Source: Cladophialophora immunda
Taxonomy: Eukaryota > Ascomycota > Eurotiomycetes > Chaetothyriales > Herpotrichiellaceae
Assembly: GCF_000835495.1 (NCBI RefSeq)
Contig: NW_015622544.1
Location: 1,631,704 to 1,695,703, forward strand
Direction of reading: 5' to 3'
DNA: 64,000 nucleotides
Position numbers and translations under genes: made by a program. Position 1 is the first letter of the stretch. Every line of letters begins with the position of its first letter. Below, piece after piece: positions 22,901 to 32,416 of this stretch. The notes under the pieces are model-generated. The model worked only from the letters and a program-made list of their open reading frames with translations, did not search any database and was not told where the DNA came from.

Positions 22901-23659
22901 ACTCCGAATGCAATGAACAACTTGATTTTGGAAAGCATAGTCTTCTTGGCCTCTCCAGACCCGGCGAGATATAAAAGTGCTCTTTTCACGAGAATGCCGC
23001 CGAGGCTATGACCTAAAAGGATCAATGGTCTAGCGGAATGCTCTGCTCGCCCAATAGTCAACAGATGATGAATGAAAGACCTAGCAAGATCGTCGAGAGA
23101 TTGGAATGAATTACTCTCCACAAGCTTCGTATCATATCCGTAGATCATGCAGCGGACAGTGGGAAAGTCACGAGGGAGCTGGTCTCGGAGCCACATGAAC
23201 TGACGCTGCCCAGGCGGCCTTCTCTGTCTCCATGAGCCGAACGGATGACTTGCGAGGCCAGAAACAGCGACCAAGCTCGGTTAAAGATTAGCAAGGATCT
23301 GCGCGGGCCTATCATGGCACATACTCGCATGTATGGTGACGGCCATCGACGCTATTCAGAGGAGTAAATCCTAGGAAATCTGTGTCGAATATGAGTGGTG
23401 AATCACTCCCAATGGGGGCAAATTCCCAGGTCGTTCTATTCGCGTCTTGTAGCGGCTTGGGTATTTCATGGAACTCCAGTGTCGCTGTTTGTGATCGAGG
23501 CGAAGTCCAATCGTCCGGTGATGGCGCGAGAGAGCGAATATGGATGTTCGCTTCTCCGCCGAGATCAGGCACAGAGCCTTGTAAGAACTGGGCGAGGCTC
23601 TGGCGGGTGATTTCTGCTGGCACCCAACGAACTCGAAAAGTCTTCGTTTTATTGCTCAT
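19987..23659 (-). CDS. NLR-type protein: alpha/beta hydrolase - NACHT - ankyrin-like repeats
   Basis: Four exons: 23325-23659, 22696-23275, 22273-22642 and 19987-22220. The introns (49, 53, 52 bases) have GT-AG ends and together keep one frame of 1,172 residues. Domains in order: an N-terminal FRVRWVP segment (1-110) often seen before such hydrolases; an alpha/beta hydrolase (about 113-300) with nucleophile motif GHSLGG (Ser about 202); a linker (SLNFEES...AHESTFGWIF); NACHT with Walker A GKAGSGKST (480-488) and Walker B TIFLDALDE (about 591-598); and C-terminal degenerate ankyrin repeats (RADVNLRDSQGYTPLD). This is an established architecture of fungal NLRs, proposed to act in allorecognition or defence against non-self. 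All catalytic-looking motifs are intact. Donor 2 (GTCTGT) is the weakest splice call. Confidence 0.86.
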
Positions 23660-24279
23660 GGTGTCGGCAAGCTTTGTCAGCTGGGATCAGTGATAACCGT
23701 GCTATCCACCGGCCCCTGGCTGGATGGTCTTGACATGTTGGATGGATAGAACAAGCGAACTCGGTCTGGGGCTGTTCAACTTGAATATGCCACAAACCAG
23801 CTTTGCTCGTCTGGGACTAGCGGACAAGCTCAAGGATTCAGGCGCAGGAAAGCTCTCTGCGCAAGAGACAGTCGGTCCAACTGGAGGTATCTCCATGCCC
23901 TCAGGGAGCCAAGTTGAGTCGTGGGACAGATAGGTTGTCCTTCATTGCCCGTCATCGCCATAGCCAAAGCCAACCTCAACGACGACTCGGTTCGGTCACG
24001 TTCTCGATCTTCGCGATCCTTACCAGCATGCTCTGTGCACGTTCCAACCGCACCAAGATTCACATCTCCCGCCGAAGAGTGCAATAGTCTCTGGTAAGAA
24101 GAGCTTGAATAAAATTGAAGGGGTCTTTAAAAGATTTTATCATTCACGAAATGTGATGCGAGCGACTCCAAGTACCTTCGAGTACTGGCGTGTCGGCCGA
24201 TCCCTAAATCCCACTGAGGGTCATCCACAGTGAGACGGAAGAACGACGGACTATGCTCCGCTGCGAACCTAAAGTGCTT
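23660..24279. other. Intergenic spacer upstream of the NLR gene
   Basis: 620 bases with no supported gene: the promoter of the NLR and the 3' end of the DUF6601-like gene. Overlapping short frames on both strands at 23724-24084 show no motif. Confidence 0.4.
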
Positions 24280-25236
24280 CTAGGCTTGATCTCCTTTCGC
24301 CGATTCTGATTCCGCGTCCCTTGCCCTTAGATGCTCTCTTGTCGCTCGGATGTGGTAGATGGTGAGGAAGAGGCTGACAAGGATGCCTACACCCAACGTC
24401 ACCAGTGGCAGCACTATTGCAAAAATGGTGAATCCATACGAGGCATTATTGAATGCTCCGTCGTTGCGGAGCTGGTGTGTCCCCAGACCAACCTGCATCG
24501 CAGTGAGGATGATGGTCAGATAGGCAAAGACTGCCACCAACCAGGCAAAGTTGCGGCGAAGGAAAGATTGATATGTCATGTTCGTGTAATGATAGCCCCG
24601 GACAACATGCGCAAGGCGGTACGCAGGATGGAACCGGTAGATCATGTTGATGCGACTGAGACGTAGCTCGCCGAATTGAAATCTCGGTGCACACGGCATC
24701 TTGCCAGCGTTGATCTGATGGACAAGTCCAACCAGCCTCTCGCTCAGCGCTTGCCAATCTTTCCATTCCATACCTTCCGGGAGCAAGTGCTCCTCCTTGG
24801 CCATGTAGAAGTCGCTCTTGTAGTTGATCAAGCGCACATACGAGGCAAGGAAGCCATTGGCAGCGCTCTCAGCCTGACGATGCTGGGAGATGTGGGATTT
24901 GACAAAGTCCCCATCCAAGAGCCATCCGGGCAATGGCTTGATGAATATCGTGTCGCCCTTCCACAGTAAATGCAAGTCCAATTGCTCGGTAACGACTATT
25001 CGACGACCGAGGACGCGTTGGCGGTGTAAGGGACGGATATTCCCCAACCGGCCCGCCAAAGGGAGACCTCGATCGACCATAGCATCGAGTCGAGATACAT
25101 CCAGTTCGCTTGCGACAAACAGGCTGATGTCCTTGAGCGGCTGAAAATCTGTATTGTGACGAGTATGGAATAAGGTAGGCAGGTCGACATGTCCTTGGGC
25201 CACGACACTACTTTGAACTGTCGGGTCTGGAGCCAT
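24280..25236 (-). CDS. DUF6601-like membrane protein
   Basis: Intronless, 318 residues, true ATG. The central part carries words I recognise from the fungal DUF6601 family: LDVSRLD near residue 45, then AGRLGNIRPLHRQRVLGR, VTEQLDLHLLW, IFIKPLPGWLL, GFLASYVRLI, and FGELRLSRINMIYRF near residue 190. Two transmembrane helices follow (about 229-248, FAWLVAVFAYLTIILTA, and about 268-297, GFTIFAIVLPLVTLGVGILVSLFLTIY) before a charged tail. Membrane association is clear but the biochemical role is unknown. Members of this family are sometimes misannotated as subtilisin-like; I see no protease triad. Confidence 0.8.
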   Translation of the reverse strand: MAPDPTVQSSVVAQGHVDLPTLFHTRHNTDFQPLKDISLFVASELDVSRLDAMVDRGLPLAGRLGNIRPLHRQRVLGRRIVVTEQLDLHLLWKGDTIFIKPLPGWLLDGDFVKSHISQHRQAESAANGFLASYVRLINYKSDFYMAKEEHLLPEGMEWKDWQALSERLVGLVHQINAGKMPCAPRFQFGELRLSRINMIYRFHPAYRLAHVVRGYHYTNMTYQSFLRRNFAWLVAVFAYLTIILTAMQVGLGTHQLRNDGAFNNASYGFTIFAIVLPLVTLGVGILVSLFLTIYHIRATREHLRARDAESESAKGDQA

Positions 25237-25493
25237 GGGTGAGGAACCAGGAGAGGATTTGAAGACGCTGAAGCACTTCTGATGCAGAAGTCAGACCGTT
25301 CATCTGCCCAATCTCTCCTTTGCTTTGGCAGGGGTATCAATGCGATGGATGCAAGGTAGGGAGGTTCGGCTGGGGAATTCGGATTTCTATTGGACATTAG
25401 AAGCCACAAAAGTTTCCAGCCTTTCTAAAAGTCACAGGACTTGGGCCTTCTTGTATATACGAGGTACACACACGTCTTCCAGCTTCCCCCAAA

Positions 25494-26129
25494 TTAAATC
25501 ATATTCAGCTCCTCTGCCCGCTTCTGCCCAAAGTAAGCCCATTTACTGTCTGCCATGGCAAAGGTCGTTATTCTAGGAGGAGCCGACCTAGGCCCTGGGG
25601 GCAACTTGCTGTATATTTCGTATATTTCATGCATGCTGTCCCTGTCTCTTTTAGTTCGGACAGGACCGCCCCTGCTATTTGGATGAAGAGGTGGCGGTGT
25701 TTCCGCTCGGATGGAGTCTTCTGGCTGGGTTTCATAGCCCCGAGGCAAAGACGTCGAGTACTTTGCATCAGGTGTTCTGGAGTGTAGTACCATCGGGGGC
25801 TGTGGTGACGCTTGTCCTGGACCCAGCTTATCTTCCAATTCCAACTCTTGGGGCAGAGGAGGCGGATATTCTGCTTCTGGCGTTTGAGAGCGTGTAATTG
25901 GTGGTGATGAATGTGTTGCTCCTTGTGCTGGTGTTTGAGTTCTCGTAATCGTTTCGGCGGTCCTTGCAGTTTCTGTCAGTGGTAGAGACACGTCGTTGTC
26001 TTGTTGGACACTCTTCAGTCTTCGTGCTTCAAGTCTTGTTTTGATTGTGTGATATATTGCGAAGAGAAACGTCAAGGTGCTGAAAGTTCCTACAGCTCCG
26101 AGGACTATGAGCGCAGAAAGTGGCAGCAT
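25494..26129 (-). CDS. Single-pass membrane protein with a repeated TPxAxY motif, hypothetical
   Basis: Intronless, 211 residues, true ATG. An N-terminal helix (about 4-27, LSALIVLGAVGTFSTLTFLFAIY) is followed by basic residues (KTRLEARRLK) and a Pro/Ser/Thr-rich tail. Within the tail two similar units occur, SQTPEAEYPPPLPQ and SRTPDAKYSTSLPRG, about 43 residues apart. The Pro-rich segments could bind SH3 or WW domains (inference). No family recognised. It lies between the DUF6601-like gene and a 63-residue membrane protein, all on the same strand. Confidence 0.5.
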   Translation of the reverse strand: MLPLSALIVLGAVGTFSTLTFLFAIYHTIKTRLEARRLKSVQQDNDVSLPLTETARTAETITRTQTPAQGATHSSPPITRSQTPEAEYPPPLPQELELEDKLGPGQASPQPPMVLHSRTPDAKYSTSLPRGYETQPEDSIRAETPPPLHPNSRGGPVRTKRDRDSMHEIYEIYSKLPPGPRSAPPRITTFAMADSKWAYFGQKRAEELNMI

Positions 26130-26395
26130 TTTGAGGTTGTGAGATTGTTGAACATGCGTTCTTCTGTTACCAATGGACAGGCTGAAACAAGCACTGAAAA
26201 CGGTGTGGTTAGAGGTTGAAACGCGGTGTTCGACGGACTCTAGGTGCGATCCGATTCTCTTTGAGGTGAGTGGAACAAAGACCTATCCTTTTTGCAATCC
26301 TTCGATGCGAAGAAAGGGAGGCTAGGGACAGGACAAAGGCACTTGAACGCTTTCAGCATCCCAAGACCGTCCAGCGCACAGAAGGTATAGTCTGA

Positions 26396-26587
26396 TCAGC
26401 TCGTGATGGGGTTTGCGATAGCGTGACCAAAGATCTCATCTTCCTCTGTTTTTTGAGCTGCTTTCTTCTTGTCGTGTCGAATCTTGAGCGCAAAAAGATA
26501 AACGATGGCGAGAATCAGAATAACTCCGGCAAACATGGAAATGAATAGCCATGCGATGGGGCTCATGGTAAAATCGGAGGCGGACAT
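26396..26587 (-). CDS. Small single-pass membrane protein, hypothetical (63 residues)
   Basis: The first ATG in frame is at 26587 (MSASDFTMSP); further upstream the frame begins only with GTG. The product is 63 residues with one strong transmembrane helix (about 10-35, IAWLFISMFAGVILILAIVYLFAL) followed by a very basic stretch (KIRHDKKKAAQK) and an acidic EED. The helix with its flanking basic stop-transfer signal is unlikely to be random, but the short length keeps confidence moderate. The topology resembles the 211-residue neighbour. Confidence 0.45.
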   Translation of the reverse strand: MSASDFTMSPIAWLFISMFAGVILILAIVYLFALKIRHDKKKAAQKTEEDEIFGHAIANPITS

Positions 26588-27433
26588 TGTTTGTTGAGAA
26601 CAGATTGCTTTAAAATGCAACTGCGAAGAAGTGGACGACGCAAGCAAAGTCGCTTGCACGTACCTTTAAGCATGACATAGAGCGCTGTTCAACCTTGGAG
26701 TCTGTATGTTCTCTTTGTGACTATTTCCGGCAATAGTAGCCCAGATCTTTGTCCGAGTCAAAAAATCAACAGCAGATGTCACTGGTTAATGCAGAGCGAC
26801 ATCCGGTAGCGGCGCAATAAGATGCTTTCATGCAGCTGTGCATCAGGGGAAAGATACTTCTGTATCTACGAACCTCCTTGCTGTTCCTAATGGCACCATT
26901 GGAAGGCTGCTGGGTGTAGAGAGTGAACGTGGCCTGGGCCCACGGAGGAGCTTGAACCCGAATGTACTTGTGTCTGAACAGCCCGAACAAAGCTAGGCTG
27001 GCCATATTGCGAAGAGACCGCTCGGGACTACGAGGTAAACATGAAGAATCCACAGTAACGGTGCTCGATACGAGGAACTGGGCGCTTCGAAGTTTGGAAA
27101 TCGAGGCTCGCGATTCAAAAGACAGTGTCATTTGACGTATGCACGCACTTTGCCGGATTTGGATTAGACTAAATCGATATCCCCTGATCGCGACTTTCAT
27201 GGTCCCGCTGCACCAGAACCGCGTCGTGCGCGCTGGTTACGGTCTGCCATCACCTGCTGTCAATATCCTGCTTGCCAACTCCCCACCTTATTGTTGCTAT
27301 CCGACCAGGCATCCCGTCGAGCTGCCCTCCTGGATTCAATCAAGAAAGAGCTGGTAATATCACCTGTCTCCGTGGTCCTCTCACATTCCTCAAGTTGCAA
27401 GTTCCCAGCCACCTCCACCAAACACCCAGCGCA
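26588..27433. promoter_or_regulatory. Divergent region, small membrane protein / rim1
   Basis: 846 bases between divergent starts. A 144-codon minus-strand frame (26766-27200) falls here but begins without strong signals, is rich in Ser/Arg and has no recognisable domain, so I treat this as promoter sequence. Confidence 0.35.
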
Positions 27434-27945
27434 ATGTCATTCCTCCTTTCACCAGCGAGACGCATGACGTCCGCGCTCCCCTCTTTCTCACACCGTGCAT
27501 TCTCAACGACTCGCCCGTCTCAACTTGCCCGCATGACACTGGTGGGGAGACTCGGCGCGGACCCAGAACTCGCGGAGACCGGCAAGGGCCAAGTGATCAA
27601 ATATGTCGTGGGCACCAGCTACGGACCGAAGGAAAACCGACAAACATCATGGTTCCGCGTCGCCAGCTTTGCACCGGAAGGTTCGCCCCAGCGAGATCTT
27701 GTGATGGGATTAACCAAAGGGTGAGCGCAGCTGATGTCAATCAATATCATCCGCAGGAAGTTAAGCTGATCGATGGTCAAAACAGAACCTTAGTCTATCT
27801 TGAAGGAGATGCCACCATGCGCACCTACGAGGATTCAGACGGCAAGAAACAGAGCTCATTGAGCCTGGTCCAGACAAAAGTGGAAGTCCTGAAAAGACCA
27901 CAGCCCAAAGAGGAGGAGACCACACCCGAAGCAGTCAGTGCTTGA
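27434..27945 (+). CDS. rim1: Mitochondrial single-stranded DNA-binding protein Rim1
   Basis: Exons are 27434-27720 and 27786-27945. The 65-base phase-2 intron (GTGAGC...AAACAG) restores LTKGTLVYLEGDA, giving 148 residues. The N-terminus (SPARRMTSALPSFSHRAFSTTRPSQ) is a typical mitochondrial presequence. The OB-fold core follows: MTLVGRLGADPEL, VVGTSYGPKENRQTSWF, and GDATMRTYEDSDGKKQSSLSL. Rim1 is the homotetrameric SSB of mitochondrial nucleoids, needed for mtDNA replication. Length and motifs fit the family; the Lys/Glu-rich tail is ordinary. Confidence 0.92.
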
Positions 27946-28226
27946 AAACATACACAGGCTTTTGGCAATCCCAACGTGATACGGCTTACTCTGTGCGTTG
28001 ATTCTTCGCTACTTAGGCGATGAAAGTTGAACGATACGATTCTGTTCATATATGTTGTATTGGATCCCTTCTCCGAATGTATTTCGCCACTCATGGGTTT
28101 GTTGAGCGGTGATGGCAGGGCCAATCACCTACCAACAGGACTATCTAGGAAAAACGTGTATTCTAAAGGCAGAAAGGTCTGTAATCAACGAATGTTCCAA
28201 AAGAGATTTGACGAATGTGTCTCCAA

Positions 28227-29324
28227 TCAGCTATTTGGTCCTGAGGCTGATGGATGGCGAAGTATGTCGTGATTATCCTCTAGAGAAAATTCGTCCATAT
28301 CGAGTGTGACATTTTCTTCGTTTCTGACCGATGTGCTGTTGCGAGATGCTTGTTGGGTTGACCTGACATCTGCCTTGAAGCCTCCAGGTAGGAAGCTCCT
28401 CGCTCTTTCAGCCCACCCCTTGTACATTCGAATTGCATCCTGACCCAGCCCGAAACATGCGAATGAGGCATATGCCGTGATGATCTGCGCCCACCGGTCG
28501 AAGGTGAAGGCCTGCGAGGCTGTTCCCAAAGCGGGCTCGGGCTCCAGCCTGATTCTTTCTGACCAGTCGGAGGGATGGATATATGACCAAGAATACATAT
28601 GCATTGGCACACGAACGTTCTGCGCAAAGGCAAATACAGCCAGCGGGCAGTACATTACCAGGAGGGCGAACGCAAGTGCGAAGAGCCTGAAAAATCGGGA
28701 GGGGGTGGCACCGGGAGTGTGCGTGAGCAAGGCCAAAACCTGCCTACGATGCCGCCAGAGGCGAAGGACCGAGATCAGACAGTAGACGCTTCCGGTAACA
28801 CAGACGACCATTGGCCATCCATAAGTCACGAGAGGCGCTACCCAGTTGTTGTCATAGGTCGCCACACATCCCGCCACCGTTCTGAGCCAGTATCTTCCTC
28901 TTTGGACCAAGTAATGGCCAGCCATAACGAATATAGGTAGGAGGATGCAAAGGAGCAGCTCTATCGCGCGAGTGATTCGGCGCTGTCGCGGGCAAGGGGT
29001 GACAGTCATGCGGTCCGAGTCGAGAATTATCGAAATCTGTCGGAAAATGCTCGCAACGGCTCCTTCAACGGCCAGGGATATCCCAATGTAGAGCTTGACT
29101 TCAATGTCACACAGGATCTTTCCGTCCCACCAGTCGTCGGGGTCATCAGACGACCATATCGCAGCGTTGACAAAGTTTTGGATGTTCAGGATAGTGATTC
29201 CGATCAGGAGAACCGAGCCGGCAAAGTTCTTAACGCGCAATTGAACGACTACGGGAGGGAAGGCTGCAAAGATAGCTAATAAGGCCAGCGGCACAACAAC
29301 TGTGGAAGTAGTATCCCACGCCAT
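28227..29324 (-). CDS. preA: STE3-type pheromone receptor (a-factor-class GPCR)
   Basis: Intronless, 365 residues, true ATG. Seven hydrophobic segments lie in the first 300 residues. Landmarks of the STE3 family are visible: LLIGITILNIQNFVNAAIW in helix 2, WDGKILCDIEVKLYIG at the helix 3 start, SIFRQISIILDSDR after helix 3, and the extracellular loop GRYWLRTVAGCVATYDNNW before helix 5. The C-terminal tail (after about 300) is Ser/Asn-rich and acidic, suited to regulation by phosphorylation. STE3 receptors bind farnesylated a-type pheromone and signal through a heterotrimeric G protein in mating or chemotropism. Naming differs between species (ste3, preA, pre-1), so the symbol is approximate. 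Confidence 0.92.
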   Translation of the reverse strand: MAWDTTSTVVVPLALLAIFAAFPPVVVQLRVKNFAGSVLLIGITILNIQNFVNAAIWSSDDPDDWWDGKILCDIEVKLYIGISLAVEGAVASIFRQISIILDSDRMTVTPCPRQRRITRAIELLLCILLPIFVMAGHYLVQRGRYWLRTVAGCVATYDNNWVAPLVTYGWPMVVCVTGSVYCLISVLRLWRHRRQVLALLTHTPGATPSRFFRLFALAFALLVMYCPLAVFAFAQNVRVPMHMYSWSYIHPSDWSERIRLEPEPALGTASQAFTFDRWAQIITAYASFACFGLGQDAIRMYKGWAERARSFLPGGFKADVRSTQQASRNSTSVRNEENVTLDMDEFSLEDNHDILRHPSASGPNS

Positions 29325-30335
29325 ACTTGGTGTGCGAAGGTGATTCGTATGTCCTCAGTCCTGCAAACAGGAGAAAGGGGAAAAAACCGAAGAGAAACCA
29401 AGTACTGGCCTGTGGACATCATCTCTCACACCCTCCTCCAGCCACCCTGTCCGCACTCCTCGTTCCCTTGAATCAACTCACATTAGAGCATGGTGCGTAT
29501 GGCTGCATCGGTGGGGCCTCTCAGATATCTCAGAGACATCTTTCCCAAAGTGGTGTTGAATAAGGCTCTCCTTAAGGGGCGGGCTTTCAGTAAGCCGTGC
29601 CGGTACGTTGCGCGCACTTTGTCCATTTAACTCTCAGTTGTAACCATGCTGGCAATGCACGGCGTGCTATAGTTGAGATTCAGGAGCCTTCATCGACTGG
29701 GTGGAAGCGCCCCGGCGTATAAAGCAGAATCCAGCTTTCGGCAACGGCAACGAATCCTAGGTTGAGTGTCCCTTGACTGAGGTTCAATGCCCAATTGTCC
29801 TTGACTGACACCGCAACTGAACTTATTTGAGCGGCACATTGCTTGGACCTGAAAAATACTGTGATACTGGATGTCATCGAGCTGGAATGCCAGTAATTGA
29901 GAAGGGATATGTCGTGAAGAGAAATGATAGAGCAGCGGAACAACCTCGGAATAACTCAAGTGCAGCCTACTCCTGGGGCTCTCGGCCATATATTATTCCG
30001 GGGCCGGCCTCCATCTCGTTGTCCTCCTGTCAGACTCGGACACTTCGAACCTCATCCAACGTTTACTTCTCCGTTGACGCCACACTTCTTTGACTCCTCT
30101 GTTCCCATCTCTCACTCTTGTCAGCCTTGTTGTAGCCGCATGGGCCTGTCTGGGCCTCTGCTAGTCGTATTGGTGACGGCTGCGTCTTTTTCTTTTCTTC
30201 TTCCACCCTCTTCTCGACACCCGAGGATGTTGTGACGCGTCCAGAGACCCGCGGAATCCCTATCCGCTAGACTTCATCCTTCTGCCCAGTTACTGCCTGC
30301 CTCGAACCCGCCCTTTTGATCTCAGGGTTGCAATC
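29325..30335. promoter_or_regulatory. Divergent region, STE3 receptor / coiled-coil membrane protein
   Basis: 1.0 kb between divergent starts. The right-hand side (about 30040-30330) is CT-rich, as in leaders of highly expressed fungal genes. No gene seen. Confidence 0.4.
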
Positions 30336-31821
30336 ATGGCGTCAGAGAAACTTCCTTCGATCGTCCTCCCTCCACTGACTTCTTCCGGTCGACAAGTTAG
30401 TCCTTCGCCACAGGGCCTGAGGCAGCGGCCCTTGGGACGAGCCTCTACCTTTGCTGAAGGTAACCCGCAGCTGAACCGCCGTCGAAGTTCATTTCTCTCT
30501 GAAACTCTTTCTGAGACGCGCAAATCGTTACGCTCTTCCACAGACGATATACTCCTGCCACGTGCGCGGGACGATGATGATTTTCACGACCATGACGACA
30601 ATTCTCATTGGCAGTCCTTGCCTCTTGGGCTTGCCCTGCTTCCTGCCGTTGGTGGCATGTTTTTCAAGAACGGTAGCGCTATCATCACGGATGTAACACT
30701 CCTGGGTCTGGCCGCTATATTCATGAACTGGGCTCTCAGGTCGCCATGGTAAGGAGTGACTAGATCCTCTTTTGTGTGGACCCCCAACTTATAGCTGATC
30801 CAGGGATTGGTACCGTGCAGCTCAGACGCCTGTTTTGACAGATTCAACCACTCCACCGGTATTCACTCCGATCGATGAAGCGGATGAAGATCAGGATCCA
30901 CTATCTATGAATGGAAGCGGAGAAGACGGCACCAGCAAAGTGAAGGCGAGTCGTGATGCTGCTCGTGCGAAGCTTCTCGATACATACAGTGCAGCTGCGC
31001 AGAAAGAGCTCCGTGTCCATGAGCTTTTGGCCTTGCTCTCCTGTTTTGTATTCCCTCTGATCGCTGCCTGGCTTCTGCATAGCATCAGATCCCAGCTCTC
31101 TCGGCCATCTGAGGGCTTGGTCTCCAACTACAACCTCACTATATTCATATTGGTTGCCGAAATTCGACCCATCTCTCACCTGATAAAGATGGTCCAGCGG
31201 AGAACCCTATTCCTTCAACGACGAGCGAACATCGATATTCTCAAAGAATCAAGTCGGCTGGACAATCAGCAACTTCGCGATATCTCACGCAGGTTGGACG
31301 ACCTCGAGGCACATGTTGCAGACCGCATTGCCGGCCATGGGAAACAAAAAGAGGAACAACAAAATCACGCACTCGTATCTCAGGCTTCTGCCACAGCCAC
31401 AACTGAGGTCAAGAAAACTGTACAGCCGGAGCTAGATGCCCTGAACAGGGCCATGCGTCGTTACGAAAAGAGATCAACCATCTCGTCTGTGCAGATTGAA
31501 GCGAGGCTACAAGACCTGGAAACACGTTTGCATGACGTCGTGTCCCTGGCCGCCGCAGCGCAGCGCAATGCCGATCGGATCCCGAATAACTACGTTCTCA
31601 CCTTGGCAAACTGGATCTGTGGTGCAGTTGTCATCCCTGTACAATATCTGCTCTATCTCTCAAGCCTTCCATCAAAGGCCTTATCATCAATCGTCGCAGT
31701 TCCAAAAAGATACATGACAAAGAAATCAAGACCCCAAACAGGAAAGGAAGGTCGGGGATCTCGGAAGGGCGCACCGCCTCGTTCTCTTGAACGTGAACGA
31801 AGAGCGAAGGTGCCCCCTTAA
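30336..31821 (+). CDS. Conserved fungal coiled-coil membrane protein
   Basis: Exons are 30336-30748 and 30804-31821. The 55-base phase-2 intron (GTAAGG...GATCCAG) restores LRSPWDWYRAAQ, giving 476 residues. The Ser/Arg-rich N-terminus is cytosolic-like. Hydrophobic segments follow at about 93-132 (LPLGLALLPAVGGMFFKNG...LLGLAAIFMNWAL), about 220-240 (LLALLSCFVFPLIAAWLL) and probably near the C-terminus (VLTLANWICGAVVIPVQYLLYL). Between them is a long coiled coil (about 290-400, RRLDDLEAHVADR...RLQDLETRLHDV). The tail is basic. I have seen this kind of protein as conserved-hypothetical in Pezizomycotina; an ER or organelle-membrane scaffold role is a guess. Confidence 0.72.
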
Positions 31822-32416
31822 ATCATCGCAAACTGAGCAATTTATCGGTTCTTGAACAGGCAGTGTTCTGTCTCTTGATGTCATGCCTGTGCGACGGAGA
31901 TTACTTGTCAAGGCTGCAAAGAAGGGAGATCGACGGCTCCACAAGAAAGCCGTGCTGATCATAAACAACACGAGGCGCATGTAATTACATGCCAAATATG
32001 TGGCTTGTTGGCGGAAGAAGCAACCTTGTCAGCCTGGTCCCCAGCCGTACTCAAACAACGGGCGGTTTTGGGAGGGCAGAGCCGCATCGGGCTTATGAAT
32101 TTCCCAAGCATGAAGCCATCTGGTATCTCGTCATTGCTATCCGTGGAACGGACATTAGCTTCCCCTGTCGGCTCTCGACAACATCCGACTCGCCTCTTTT
32201 CGATTGGCCAGCCTGGACCTCTTTGAATGGCGGGTGCCATTCCATCCACCTACGCACTCCTTTACCGAGAAAGAGCATGGTATCATTGCTTTCGACTGTA
32301 GCAGCATCACCATCGTTAGGGCGGGCTAATCCCCCTGTAACGCCAAAAAAGTAATCAAATGACCAAAATGTATGTCTATTGCTTAATACTATCTAAATCT
32401 GGCACTCATCTCTAGT
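31822..32416. other. Convergent 3' spacer, no gene seen
   Basis: 595 bases between convergent stops. A 121-codon plus frame at 31989 overlaps a 96-codon minus frame; neither has a motif or a neighbourly codon pattern. Confidence 0.4.

Noticed and set aside
26766..27200. 144-codon minus frame between a small membrane gene and rim1
   Set aside because: It has no recognisable domain and sits in a divergent promoter; kept only as a remote possibility.
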